Shown here: piece after piece, positions 10,511 through 23,500 of the stretch
How the letters are laid out: each line of letters opens with the position of its first letter
Numbering within the stretch: the first letter of the stretch is position 1
NCBI GenBank assembly: GCA_022496185.1
Contig: WTXG01000003.1
Location: 1,240,001-1,304,000, forward strand
Source of the DNA: Multifurca ochricompacta
Taxonomy: Eukaryota; Basidiomycota; Agaricomycetes; Russulales; Russulaceae
Direction of reading: 5' to 3'
DNA: 64,000 nt
Translations under genes and position numbers: made by a program
The notes under the pieces: model-generated
The model's input: the letters and a program-made list of their open reading frames with translations, nothing else
The model's database searches: none
What the model was told of the DNA's origin: nothing

Positions 10511-13324
10511 ATGTCGTCCTCGACAATAATGGACTCATACGATGCACCGATGCTCGACTACTCTGGTGATATGGACGTACTCATGCATACCACAATCTCA
10601 TCCCCAAGACCTTGGGCCCAACATGAAGCAATCATGGAGGAAGACGTACATCCAACTCATGTCTCTAATCCTTTTCCGTCTCAGCTACCACAACAAGACG
10701 TGGAGGTAGACATGGATGACTATTACGACGAGAATGTGGAGTACGAGATGGCGGATGGTGAAATTGCAATACCTGACACCGAGTTGGTCGACATCGATGT
10801 ATATGACGCCCCGCGAGAGGAAGCCTTCTCAGCTTCCGCATCCATCTCTCACCCTGCAGGTCTTACAGAACAAGATCTCACCGAAAAACTGCCTGAAGCT
10901 CACTACACCACTTCTGACAGTGCAGTTGCCGTGGACCCCATTCCTGCCGTTCCCAACCTCGAGCCCCCTTTCCCCCAGTCTACTGAGCCAGTCCTTCTCA
11001 CGCCAACCCTCCCCCAAGGGGAGATTGTGGACGAGCGCGATACTACAACGTCAGATCAGTCTGATGTAGTCGTTGCTCCTCGAGCAAGTACTCCTGTTCT
11101 GAAGGAAGTTGTCCCCAAAGATCGACGTTCCGACGATGATGCCTCAATTCCCGTCAAAGAATCTGTGCCCGCGTCCTCATCAGTTATAACTGCGGGTGAT
11201 GAAACTTGCAATAAAAGTGACACTTATCAGCATTTAGAACAAAAGAGCGGGCGAGAATTCCCTGCTGCGGAGCGCGAGTTATCGACTAAACCTGTACCGG
11301 CCGTCGCCCTTGTCAAAGAAAACTCCCATCAAATTAAGATCCAGGATGGTGTAACCCACGAAGATGCCCAGGAGGGTGATTATCCTAGAGCCGTATTGGA
11401 TGGAAGAGAAGCTGGCGAACCCGAGCGCCCCGCTACCGAATCCAATGCAGCCGATGCAGAAGACAATGCCGACCCCCACGAGATCTCTGAAGGTGTTTAC
11501 ATTGAGCCGCCACCACCGGTTCTGTTAGAGCTGCCGTCATCAGACCGCGTTGAGTACACCCTCTTTAACGTGCCAGCAACACTTCATTCGGACGACGCCA
11601 ATTCAGTGGCGTCAAGTACCAAGTCTCCATATATGGTATTGTTTCAAAGTCGACCTACGCTATATTATGAAACTTTGAACGATGTTTTCGAAGCTTTGCG
11701 CCAGGAAGAACGGATTCAGTCCATGGCCGAATTCGTTGATGGCGAGATGATCATCGATGCATACGACTTGCAATTGATTGTTTCCGAGGTGATTCTGACT
11801 CTTTCTGTTTGGTGCCTTGCTTATTTGTCCCCTAATTTTCAGGACAACGTGCATGCCCGTGAAGTGTCGTTGCATGACTTAAATGTCTTGCACCACGGCT
11901 TAGGTTTAATCGGCCCCCTTCGTCTCCGATTGCGGACCGTGTTTTCCAGGTTCATTCACTGCTATCGTGATCTTCAAGAGCAAATAACGCGACTTCATCT
12001 TGCCACGGCAGCCAGCCATCCGACTGAAAACTCTAATGGACAGGTTCATTTTGATCCAGGTAGGCTATGCTACGTTTAGGTCTTTCACTGGGTTAATAGT
12101 TTCCATCAGTCTACAAGCAGGATTCTCAGGATCGCACAGCTGTTAACGACGAAGCAGAAGCTGAAAGAGAATCAACGGGTGACGACAGTCATGAAGGAAC
12201 CGCGGAAGGAGACGCGGATGAGCAGGAAGAAGTCGAGTCCACATACTATGGTTATGGAGGATATCAAGACGGCGATCCCGAGCGTGAAGAGGAGACTTAT
12301 GAGGAATTTGAACAGTATACTGACGCTCGGGAATATCCCCCTACGCATGAGGATGACGCCGTCGATGACGATGAAACTGCTCAAGTTGTTGTTGCTAATG
12401 ACGAATCAGAGTCTGTGCTAGATGCCGACCCCATTCGTGAAGGCTCAACTGATCCTGATTTGGCGGAGCATCAGGCGCATAGTGAACTGCATGAAGAGGA
12501 TGAAGTCTCCGGTGATGTGGAGGTTCCCGCTACCATCATAGCTTCTCACTATGTCAAAGAGAATATTTCATCGCTTGCAGAACCGGATGCTGAGCGTATT
12601 GTCCCGACTGAGGTGTCGGGATCAGCACCTGCTGGTGAATTGACGCAATTTGAAGATTCTGAAGGTGGTCTTGCCATTGTGTTTTGTGGCCTACTTATTC
12701 ATGTCCTCTTGTAGAGCGTCAGGGGTTCAGCGCTGAACCATCTGGCTCCGATAGCGATTATGAAGACGAGCAAGCGGCTGATCTGTTCACAGGTTTGTTC
12801 CATTCGGTATATTCCCGTACTATTTCACGGAACCGATTCCAGATAATTCTTATGCCGAGGTTGATGTTGTTGGTGAAGATTCAGCTCAATCCACTAATCC
12901 TGAGGGCAATACTTTGAGTGTTGCAGCCGAGGAAGAACAAGGTGCTAGTAATCATAACAGCACTGATGAAGGCAGCGGGCCCCAAGCGAAGCTGACAACG
13001 CCAGTGTTATCGTTACAAGGAAATTTCTCGGAACTTGCAGATCCATACGATCGTACTGAGGAGGATGAAGACGAAGACAACCCAGAGAGTTGGGAGCTTG
13101 ATGATGGCTACGCCGCCTGGGAAGAGACTGTCGAAGGCGACGACCCTGATACGGCGCTGGTTGGCGAGCTTGATTCGGCGTCAACAGGCAGTTCAACGCT
13201 GTCTGGTAAGACGGCGTCTATAGCCTCAAAACGGTCCTTTGGTGAGGTTGACGGGAGCGAATCCCCGATGGAGCAATCGTCGACTCAAAGTCAGCTTACT
13301 GTTCAGGGGATTACTGGCAACTAA
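10511..13324 (+). CDS. Acidic low-complexity protein of unknown function (869 aa)
   Basis: Five exons (10511-11788, 11843-12059, 12110-12664, 12715-12792, 12843-13324) sum to 2610 nt and give a continuous 869-residue protein, so the model is internally consistent. The protein is very rich in Asp and Glu and in Ser/Thr/Pro, and is probably disordered. One compact region at roughly residues 345-490 looks folded: VEYTLFNVPATLH, SPYMVLFQSRPTLYYETLND, LIVSEDNVHAREVSLHDLNV, and GPLRLRLRTVFSRFIHCYRD. The C-terminal part has repeated acidic patches and a basic KRSFGEVDG motif near the end that resembles a nuclear localisation context. I do not recognise the family. A nuclear or chromatin-associated role is possible but is only inferred from composition. 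Confidence 0.75.
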
Positions 13325-14187
13325 TTTAAAGAAATGTTTCTAGGCCCTAAGAAAACGCGAACGCGATAATGCACTTTTCGCATGATTGCCAATCCAGCCT
13401 CACCTCGACGGCCTCTCTTTGCCTGCTTTGTATAGCATGACACAAGCCCTCCCGACATATCACATATACCCACGCCCGCAATATTTGTTTTCATTCTTAA
13501 GGCTCGAGGAGTCATAATCGGGCACCTTCTCTTCAACCTGTTATTGCTAAAGGCTAAGTGTTTCACGAACTTCGTTATTGACTGTTCTTCACACAATATT
13601 ATTATCGACGGTATCATTCCTGGTGTTACCCTGTACCGACTGACATTTTCCAGGTGATGACAAGCACAAGGTGGGGGAAGGCAAATCAGACAGCGCTGGA
13701 ACTGGTACACCCTGTTGGAGATAATGAGAGCCCATGTCAGTATTTTGTATTGTGTTGTGTAAATGTGTAATTAGGCGCGGCCTACATTACGGACGGTCAA
13801 TCAACAACAAAAAATTAGTTTTTTTTACCAAATCGCACAGTGAATGGAAATGTTTTCAGTTTTCCACCCCACCACCGTCCCACCACCAGACTGACTGACT
13901 GAATATATTATGTTTCACTGCTTGTCAAGCTTGGGTCATTAACGGCCTCAAGGGTCAAGGTTTGTGACTCACTCGAAGACTCGAAGGCAAATCGTAGAAG
14001 TGTTACCCAACAAGCACGGGGAGAGCGGGAACGTCTCCAACTACAGCAAACCAATGCAAGACCATTAGGCCAACAAGTTGGAATGGGTTACATACTATTA
14101 TATTTATTTTATTATTATATTAATATTAATATTAATAATATTTTATTTTATTTATTACACAACCAACCAGTTGTCACCTTGTCGCGC
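13325..14187. promoter_or_regulatory. Intergenic region with AT-rich palindromic block
   Basis: This 863-nt gap lies between two same-strand genes. Its first part is the 3' region of the acidic-protein gene. Its last hundred bases, directly upstream of the RPC82 start, hold an almost pure A/T block (about 14094-14158) of repeated TAATAT/ATTAAT units that are self-complementary. A minus-strand reading frame at 13321-13710 has no protein-like features. The block is probably in the RPC82 core promoter or leader. Confidence 0.5.
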
Positions 14188-16379
14188 ATGGCAGACGCGG
14201 ACACCGCCAACATATGCGTACAAATTGTTCTCTCGCATTTTGGTCGATTCACTTCCGTGAGCATCTCATGTCCTTTCTGCCATTTATTAAGCCAATCCCC
14301 ATGGAAGGCTGTAGCTTCCACGCTTTTAAATCAAGGTCGCCTCTCCTTTCCTCAGCTAGTCCGATATTCAAACTTGAAACCCCGCACCGTACGTGCATCA
14401 ATTCTTGTTCTGGTTCAGCACAACATCCTCTGGCACGCGACCTCCGAGGATGAGGGGGAAGTCTTCGAGGTGAACATCAATGAATGTTTGTCCCGTTTGC
14501 GGTTTGGAAGGTACGTTTTGCTGGCAGAGCAGTACTTCGGGATTCCGGTACGTATTGGTCGCGTATGCGACCATTATCACGATGTTCAATAATCTCGCCG
14601 TAGGGTGCTAGCATTGTCCAGCTTGTTCTCGATCATGGAAAGCTTCGTCCCCCAGACATCACGTCGCGATTCTCACCTCAAGGCTCGAAGGGTATGCCTC
14701 TTAGGGTTCAGCCACTCATCCCCTCTTAAGTTGTCCGTCCAGAGTCTACCGTCTATGCCCAAGCCTTGCATGGGCTTGTCACTTCCGCGTATCTCAAGCC
14801 ATCAACCATGCTGTCGCACATCTCCCCGCGGGACAAGTGTATTCTGTATGAGGCAGAAGAAAAGGCGAAGATTCCTGGCTTTCCGACTGCGAAAGAGCTC
14901 CGCCAGGCTCGTGAGGTTGCTATGGGTCGTCTAAAACGAGAAGAAGATGAGGCGGAAAAAATTGGCCTGGTAGGCGACCATCTCGCACAATCATGCAGTC
15001 TGTGATTGACATCGAGCGCCGCAGAAACCCAGGAATCTCGTCCCTTCACGGCCTTCCAAGGCATGCATAGCCCTACCTGTCATCTATGATTACTCACCCT
15101 CCCGCAGAGGATCAAGATGTCAGGGGACGATGCCATTGATGTAACGTTGGCGTTTCTTTTGAGTGTTCACTCCTCTTGACACTCTTTCTGCAGGATGATG
15201 TCTACTTTCGAGTTAACTATGATAGATTTAACGTCCACATTCGTAATAAGGTGTGTTCACTTTTTCCTCCCTTCCCGTGGTAATTGAGCACCCTCTGTAG
15301 CTCATAGAGGCTGCAGCGAGGGAGCGTTTCAATGATGGTGCTGCATTGGTACTAAAAGCTACTCTGAGGGCAATTGAGAGTAAACAGTGGACAATCGCTG
15401 AGGTTCGCTCTGGTATGCCTTTTTCCTCCCGCAAATTCCCCTTGTCTTACTATTCCATCATAAAGACCCTACCACAGCCGCCAATATATCAATGCAACTG
15501 GGGGATGATCATGAGTTAGCATCCGGGCTCGTTCTAAATAGTAGAAAGCCCAAGGACATTACGCTGGTAAAGGCTTATTTGAATATTTTGGCCTTTGCGG
15601 ACAACCCAACACCAGCTGGGAGAGCTTCATCCTTTGTATCACTGAGCGGATCAAAAGTTTACGTAGAGTTTGGGATCATTGCCTCGCGACTACGAAAACG
15701 CGTACTGGAAGCTGTTACTAGAGAACGTCATGGAGATGATGGCGTGCGGATTTTACGCCTCTTACTGGACTCTGGTAAGGTTGACGAGAAGCAGGTGAGT
15801 GTCTGCCCTGGTTTGGTCTCTTGTTAGGCCTTCTTTCTGAAAGGAAAGGAATTTTTGCAGGTGTCAAAACTTGCAATGATTGCGCCCAAGGATGTCCGGC
15901 CGCTCCTCTCTGCGATGTCAGCTGAGTCTTTGATTAGTATTCAAGAAATCCCTAAAAGCGCCGACCGTAATCCGACGCGAACTTTTTATCTATGGTAAGG
16001 TTAACAACAAAATTGCTTTTGAAGTACATCATCTGACCAATACGTTCCGACGTTGGTGACACTCGCACTTACTAGGTATGTTGATCTGCCAAAGGCGTGT
16101 TCCGTGCTGTTGGGAAACCTCTACAAGACCTTGTACAATATTAATGTGAGGAAGCAAGCGGAAACCGAAGAAACAAGTCTAAAGGCGGTACTAGAAAAAA
16201 GGGAACGTAGTGACGTGAGCCAGGATGAGGGGTTACTTACACGGAACGAGCGGGAAATTTTGAGGGAATGGGAGTTGAGAATAGAAAGGTTGACTGTGTT
16301 GGAAGCCAAAGTAGAAGAAGTTGTGTTCATCTTGAAAGATTTAGGTAGATTGAGCAATGCAGCAGCAGAGTTTGAATGA
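14188..16379 (+). CDS. RPC82: RNA polymerase III subunit RPC82/RPC3
   Basis: RPC82 is part of the Rpc82-Rpc34-Rpc31 heterotrimer that opens promoters for Pol III, which makes tRNA and 5S rRNA. The start ATG at 14188 gives MADADTANICVQIVLSHFGR. An intron then leads into AVASTLLNQGRLSFPQLVRY, the first winged helix, with LKPRTVRASILVLVQHNILW after it. Later exons show further winged-helix segments, including YARALHGLVTSAYL-like sequence, RVNYDRFNVHIRNKLIEAAA, and LRKRVLEAVTRERHGDDGVR. The C-terminus, YVDLPKACSVLLGNLYKTLY then LREWELRIERLTVLEAKVEE, matches the conserved end of the family with its terminal coiled coil. About seven short introns are present, and no damage is visible. Confidence 0.9.
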
Positions 16380-16480
16380 ATGAACGAACGAATAAGTTAC
16401 CTCACCCAGGTTGACCGTGACCACGACTATCACTGTCCTCTCCCTCACCTTCTCCCCTGCTCCCCCGTCCCCGTCAAAAG

Positions 16481-19010
16481 ATGAAGGAATTAGACGTTGA
16501 TATTGAGACAGGGGATGACTCATACAAGCCAGAAACAGAGGAGCAGCAGTCACTTCTCCCATCTTCTGCCAGGGATGCACCATCCCCTACGCCAACAACT
16601 TCCAAGACCAGAACTTTCCTAGTCGCATATTCATATCTTATCTTCGCTTTTATTTCAGGCTCTCTCGCCTGTTTGCTTGCTCAATACGCTCTCTTTGGTA
16701 CCTCCTGCATCACGTCAGGATATCCTGTCAGCAACTCTACCATTCACGTTCTCGCCCCCCCTTATGTAGGCTCGACCGCGGTGCATAATTGGCCACCTGC
16801 TACCCCAACCAATGGCGTTCCATCTTTATTTCCCACTAATGTCGGTCATGCTGGTGCCACGCCTACGGGCGCAGAACCTGCCCTCATCATAACAGCACCA
16901 TCCTATCCAATTCACACAGGCGCGGCCCAGCTAGTTGTACCTTCAGCTTTGCATGCGGGGACGAAGTCGACAAAGGACTTCGACCTTTTCAAGAAGTGGG
17001 GTAATCTCTCTCCATGGTACAGCGTCAAACGAGGCGCCTTTGGCATTGATTCTGATCCCGGAGCACCCGATGGTTGCAACGTCACTGGTCTTCATTTCCT
17101 TCACCGGCATGGAGCCAGATACCCCACTTCCTGGGGTAAGTAGCCATTTTTAATACCTGTGCTTTTCTTTCTCACATTGCTCTTGGGATAGCCTCATACG
17201 GTGGTCCCTCCTCTTTGGCTAGTCGTTTGAACAAGGCCGCAGCAAATTGGACCGCACGAGGTGAATTGAACTTTCTGAACGATTGGTGAGCGTGGATCAA
17301 ATCACTATTAATATTCCTGATTCAATATATTGTAGGACATACAAGCTCGGTGAAGAGGGTGTGCTTTTCCGTTTTCTCGTGACATTTTTGCACGCAGAGC
17401 TTACCTCCCGCACGCAGTATTGACCCCCTTCGGAAGACAGCAACTCTGTGAGTTCCAGCATGCAACAATATTTTTCAGCACTGAACTCAATACAGTCGAC
17501 CTTGGCATATCCATTCGTTTGAAATATGGATTCCTACTCGAGGTCTGACGTTTGCGAAGTGCCCAGCATGCATTTTTAACGACGCGCTCTAGAAATTCAC
17601 GGATGCTCTTCCCGTATTTCGCACTGAGTCACAGTGCGTCCTGATTCACAGAACGCTGTCTCTTCTACTTATTCTAATTCCCAGAGATCGTATGCTTGCC
17701 TCGGCACTCAACTTCGCTGCTGGATTTTGGGGGATTCCTTACGAAAATAAATATTTGCAAAGTATCACCATTGAAGACCGTGGTGTACGTTCTTCGTCGC
17801 TCTTGTGTAGAAGCTGAGCTTGATCTCCTGAAATAGGTTAATAATACCCTCGCTCCCTACATGACGTAGGTGTCGATGTAGTTTCTCACCATCACCCTCA
17901 TCTCACTTACGTTTCCTCAGCTGCCATAACGGTGGTAACCGTGCCAAAGCTGACCGTGGCACGTCATTTGTGAAGGAGTGGGCAGCCATCTACCTCAAAG
18001 AAGTGCGAGACAGGTTACAGCAACACATTGACGGTTACACGCTTACCATTGAGGACGTGTACACGATGCAGCAGATGTGCGCTTATGAGGTTAGGTCGTC
18101 CATCACCATCATCCGACCCCTCCATGAACACCTATTATAGACCGTGGCAATCGGCTTCTCCAAATTTTGTGGTCTATTCGCGGAGGAAGAATGGGAGGGG
18201 TTCAACTATGCGTATGTCTCACATTCTCTTCATATTGTTTTACAGCTAACAGACCCTAGTTTAGATATATACTTCTGGTAAGTAAGTCCTTGTGGCTATT
18301 TTCGTTCATCACTTATTCCTGCCCAAGGTACAATTCTGCTTTTGGAGCTCCATTGGCGCGCGCACAAGGCATTGGGTATATACAGGAGTTAGTTGCTCGT
18401 CTGACACATACCCCGATCGAGAGTCACAACTCCTCCACCAATTCAACTCTTGACGACAACCCGATCACTTTCCCCTTGGATCATAGCCTATACGTGGACG
18501 CAACCCATGAAGTAGTGGTTCTTAACAGTATATCTGATATATCCAAGATGTATTCTCCTTGCTCATCCATTTTCTGGGGCAGTTATTACCGCTCTCAATC
18601 TGTCAAATTTCGCGGCGAACGGGCCGTTACCCACGGACCATATACCGAAGCATAGGTCGTTTCGTGTGTCCGAACTCGCGCCGTTCTCAACAAACGTGCA
18701 GTTCCAGCGTGAGTCTGGTCATTGTTTACCACATCCAGGATGATTGAGAACATTCGCAGTTCTTTCCTGCCCCTCGCGGGATGACGAACAAATTCGTGTC
18801 ATAATAAATGATGCAGTTGCTCCCCTCACAGGCATCGAGGGATGCCCAGAGGACGCTAATGGGATGTGCCCGATCCCGACATTCGTCGCTGCACAGAAGA
18901 AGACCATCGCCATTACTGACTGGGATTGGGCTTGCAATGGGAACTGGGAGGTGCCCGCAGGCCATGAGTGGAGCACAACCACGGGAGACGTTCCGAGTCC
19001 TTTGGGATAA
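16481..19010 (+). CDS. Membrane-anchored histidine acid phosphatase (clade 2)
   Basis: Histidine phosphatases of this clade include phytases and inositol polyphosphate phosphatases. The protein has a cytosolic head with acidic residues, a single hydrophobic segment at about residues 48-70 (FLVAYSYLIFAFISGSLACL), then a long Ser/Thr/Pro-rich stem, so it should be a type II membrane protein with the enzyme outside or in the lumen. The catalytic RHGxRxP motif is present as FLHRHGARYPTSW. Further conserved parts are FGRQQLYDLGISIRLKYGF, DRMLASALNFAAGFWG, and TCHNGGN. The second catalytic site reads LYVDATHEVVVLN, so it has His-Glu where most clade 2 enzymes have His-Asp. About ten introns are present, and the frame closes at GDVPSPLG. 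Several NxS/T sites suggest glycosylation. Confidence 0.85.
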
Positions 19011-19292
19011 ATACAAACTCCTCACTTACTTGGGATATGAGCCATTTGGGACATTAAAGCATATTGTCACTTAAGAATTCGGTGTCTGCGAAACTCAGAA
19101 TACGGGTACCTTACCTGTACTAGTGCGATGACGGCCTCTGGTCACTTTGGCTGTGCTGCGATGTCGATCGAAATAATTTCCAGGTACCCCGGTTACGTAT
19201 ACGAGCGCGTGTATCGCTATGCTATGGGATGCACAGCAGGGCTGCATGTTGTTTAAATACTACTCAGTATCAGGGTATGGACATTATCAATC

Positions 19293-20380
19293 ATGTTCCC
19301 TCCTAATCCCATCGGCCACCCTTTCGCTCAAGGCATGGGCGCCTCTTCCATTGTTGTGCATGACTACAATGGGAATGACGTCCCGCCGCACCCTGGTCAA
19401 GGCTGGACCCGATTTGTGTGTGTGTCAGATACCCACTCGCAGACGTTCCCTTTGCCACCTGGTGATGTCTTGATTCATGCGGGCGACCTTAGTAGTTGGG
19501 GTAGCCCGAAACAACTTAAGGTGACCGTGGACTGGTTGCTATCATTACCCCACCCAACGAAGATGTGAGGCGCAGTGATTCCTACTCCGTCTGACATGTT
19601 ACACTTAGACTTGTTCTGTACGTAGCGTCATCGCTGGAAACCATGATGTTGAGTCGGGGGCACCCTTAGTACGGATCGCGTTGCCGACTGAATTATTCTT
19701 AGCTATGCTTGGACGAGGATTTGAGGGGGATGCGGTACTTCAACGTCACCAAAGATGTGAGTGTACCGTATTCTTACGAGGTTCGAACGTCTTAGGGCGC
19801 GGGTAGGATGTAGTCAAGGCGCGTTCTATGATGAAGAGTCGAGCTGCTCATGCTGCGGGTTTGCATTACTTGGAGCATGAATCCATGGAACTTAAGACTG
19901 GGAACAAAATTTGGAAGGTCTACGGGTCTCCTGTAAGCCCACTTTCCTTCTCTATCCATGTGACCTGACCTTGCATAGGCTGCCCCACGATATATGCCGG
20001 GGTCCTTCCAATATGAAAATCGAGCCGAGGCAGAAAGTGAGGAAACGGTTTCGATTTGACTTCTCCACTCGTCGCGCGAGGCTGACTGAAGAATGGGATC
20101 TAAAGTGATATACAAACGCGTGCCGCGAGATACAGAGATCCTATTGACGCATACGCCAGCATATGGGATACTAGACTTGGCGAAGAGAGGGACGCGGGCG
20201 GGATGTCAAACATTATCAGCGACGCTGAATGAACTCAAGCAATGTAGGATGCACGTATTCGGGCACATTCATGAGGCACATGGCACTCTTATTGATTCAA
20301 ACGGAAAACGTGTTTTTGTGAATGCAGCCATGGCAGGAGGTTACGGACAAGCGATTATAGTAGATTTGAGTAGTGAGTAG
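19293..20380 (+). CDS. Calcineurin-like metallophosphoesterase (MPPED/UPF0046 type)
   Basis: This is a dinuclear-metal phosphoesterase of the class that includes mammalian MPPED1/2. The ligand motifs appear in order: CVSDTHSQTF, VLIHAGDLSSWG, IVIAGNHD, LLTHTPAYGILD, and HVFGHIHEAHGTL. Exon 1 starts at ATG 19293 and encodes a short leader before TRFVCVSDTH. About four introns are present; one separates AAPRYMPGSFQYENRAEAEE from IYKRVPRDTEILLTHTPAYG. The last exon ends VNAAMAGGYGQAIIVDLSSE, which matches the usual end of these proteins. No signal peptide is visible. It follows another phosphatase gene on the same strand, but the two belong to unrelated folds. The substrate is unknown, and cyclic-nucleotide hydrolysis is the usual suggestion for the family. 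Confidence 0.87.
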
Positions 20381-20565
20381 TGAATATATTACATAATACA
20401 ATGAATAAAATAAATAATAATAATAAACGAAGACGCGCCTTTTGCACCGACCACCGACGCGACTTTGGTCGTAACGGCTGACGCTGGCTCATACATACAA
20501 CATACTGCATACATCCATACATCTATCCTCCCTTTCACCATTCTTGCTTCATTCGTTCAGAAATT

Positions 20566-23500
20566 ATGGCGGTTGAGCTGAACAAGGAAATCATCAACTC
20601 CCGAATGAAAGTCATTCATGACTCTTGGGCGGTGTGTCAAAACCTGGCAACGTCGACAAACTGACGAACATCAATCTAGAAAGCTGGCAAAAACGATGAT
20701 TATAGCGCAATAGCCGATGTTGATGCTATCTTTCTTGCTGCCGGGGAGGATGAACCTGTCAGAAAAGGAACGGCTTTTCAGGTCCCTTTCCCCCAATTCT
20801 CTCTTTCCTTGCCGCATCCATTGATCTAGTTTGCATATCAAAGACATGGCTTCTCGGATATGAGTTTCCTTCCACATTCATTTTGTTCCAGAAAGACAAG
20901 GTTTCTATCCTTTGCTCTGCGACAAAAGGTGCTCCTTTGATCTCATCACTGTCCAAGGCCATTCTGACACTGTCTTTTAGCGAAGATCCTTGAGCAGCTT
21001 CAAAGACACAGAACCGTCGTCCCCGTAGAAATTTTCACTCTGGCCAAGTCTAAGGACCCTCCGACTGATGCACTTCCTCGTTTCTTGAGCGGTTTCACCT
21101 CTAATCAACGCATAGGGTGTTTAAACAAGGAAACGTACTCAGGAAAGCTCATTGACGAGTGGAACAATGCCTTGTCGGCCTCGGACAATAAGCCTGAGAT
21201 GGTAGACATTGCCTCTTCCATCTCCACTTTCATGGCCGTGAAAGACGACGAAGAACTGGCAAGTCATTCGTTTCAAACCCACTTAGCAAAATATTTCATG
21301 TTTGGAATGTAGAAAGCGACGAGAATTGCAGCTAACCTGACTGTCACACTGTTGACTCACTACGTGGCTGTCAAGCTGGAAACCATACTTGACCGAGAGA
21401 CCAAAATCTCTCATGAGCAGTTTGCTACCCAGATCGAAGCCAGGTTGGGGTCTGGTGAAGGCGAGAGCGCGAAGGGTCCTGACACGAAAGTTTGGGGCAA
21501 GGGTCGAGGTATCAACGACGTAAGTCATGCGCACTCATCTTCCCAGCATTCGTCCACATTTCCTCACAGGTTGACTGGTTGTCAACCGAGTTTTGCTATT
21601 CTCCTATCATCCAGTCTCGTTCCTCTGCCGGCGGCTATGATTTGAAGCCTACCGCAGAGTCTAGTTCGGATGACATGTCCCATAAGGGTGTTTTCTTGGT
21701 TTCTCTCGGGTTGCGCTATAAGGGTTATTGTGCTAATCTTGGTCGAACCTTCATCGTGGATCCTGACAAGGTGGGTCTTTATCTGCCCTGCTATTCATAC
21801 GGACCTTAGCCTTAGCCTTTCGACAGGAGCAAGAGTCCGTTTATAACTTGTTGCTAAATCTGCAAGCGGAAGTTTTGCAGAGGATGAAGGATGGCGCTGT
21901 GGCTAGAGACCTGTACCAACAAGCCTTGTCCTACGTCAAGAAGCACAAACCAGACCTCGAAAAAAACTTCGTGAAGAATATTGGTTTTGGCGTGAGTTAC
22001 TTGAATTAGCACTACAAATTGGTTATAACCCGCTAGCAACAGATGGGAATGGAGTTCCGAGATTCAACCTATCTTATTTCGCCTAAGAACGGCAGGCAGT
22101 TGAAAGCAAACATGGTATTTTGCTTGTCTCTGGGTTTCCAAGATCTCGAGGACCAGGAGCATAAGCGGTATGTTGCCATAACACAGGCGGCCTTTTGGGT
22201 ATACTGATCCCCCCATAGATATGCTTTGCAAATAAACGACACGGTGAAAATTGGTCAGGACAAAGGTATTTGTATCACGGAAGGCGTCAAATCGACCAAG
22301 GACACACTCTTTTACCTCACTCGCGACGACTCTGAGGAGGAGAAGACTGCGCAAAAGCCGCCCACGAAAACAAATGGCAATGCTTCGCCGATGAAGAATA
22401 AGACCGCTGGTGGAAAAGTGCTACGGAACAAGACTCGCAGCGCCGCACAGGAAGAAGCTATACAATCGATAAGTGCGAAGATCTCGGAGCATCAGAAGGA
22501 ACTTCATCGTCAATTGCAGGAGCAAGGACTAGCCAAGTACTCGGAGGAAGGTGACGGTGCAAATGGCAAGGAAGGAAAGTCTTGGAAGAAGTTCCAGAGC
22601 TACAAAGGCGAAATAGGTCTACCCAAAGAAGTTGAAGGGCTGCGAGTAGGCTCAGATCATTTTGCCGCTGGTACTCCATTCAGCTCTATTTCAGATCTTC
22701 GTAGACCGCAAAGCCCAGACAGTGATTTTACCCATTCATGGGTTTGCAGTTCCGTTTCACATCAACACGATAAAGAATGTCAGTAAAAATGACGAAGGCG
22801 ACTTTACCTATCTTCGCGTCAACTTCCAGACGCCAGGTCAGCTTGCTGGGAAGAAGGAGGATACGGTTCGTCAGTCACACAATGTAGTTATCCCTTTTCT
22901 TATCCATTGCCCAGCCCTTTGAAGATCCCGATGCGACCTTCATTCGCTCCATCACCTATAGATCTACAGATGGCCACCGGTTTGACCTCCTTAGCAAGCA
23001 GATCACTGACCTGAAAAAGGAAGTGAACAAACGCGAGCAACAAAAGAAGGAACTCGCAGATGTCATTGAGCAAGATGTTCTAGTGGAGATGAAAGGCCGG
23101 AGACCGCACAAACTTCCCGAAGTTTTTGTGCGACCGGCTCCAGATGGTAAACGTCTGCCTGGGGAAGTGGAGATTCACCAAAATGGCCTTCGATACCAAT
23201 CTCCTTTGGGAACACAGAAAATTGGTAAGTTTACCGGTTCGATGAGGCGTCAAGGAACTGTCCTAAATACGCGATAAGACATACTCTTCAGTAACGTCAA
23301 GCATCTATTCTTCCAACCTTGCGATCACGAGCTTCTCGTGATCCTTCATATACATTTGAAAGCCCCAATCATGATTGGCAAAAAAAAGACTTATGTATGG
23401 TCTCTTTCCCCCCCATCTCCTGTATATACCCTCAACATCCCTACCCTTCTTGTGATTAGGATGTACAATTCTTCCGAGAAGCATCAGATGTCCAGTTCGA

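Noticed and set aside
13321..13710. 129-codon minus-strand frame in the intergenic region before RPC82
   Set aside because: Composition is not protein-like, no splice partners, and it overlaps the 3' end of the acidic-protein gene.
14078..14260. Hydrophobic plus-strand frame over the AT-rich block
   Set aside because: The run of Tyr, Ile and Leu is an effect of A/T composition; the RPC82 start lies downstream in another context.
19765..19790. GGTTCGAAC, resembling a tRNA T-loop
   Set aside because: It lies in an intron of the phosphoesterase gene, and no acceptor stem, D-arm or anticodon arm fits around it.
16481..20380. Possible phosphate-metabolism cluster of two adjacent phosphatases
   Set aside because: The two enzymes have unrelated folds and the neighbours are RPC82 and SPT16; there is nothing else that suggests a cluster.
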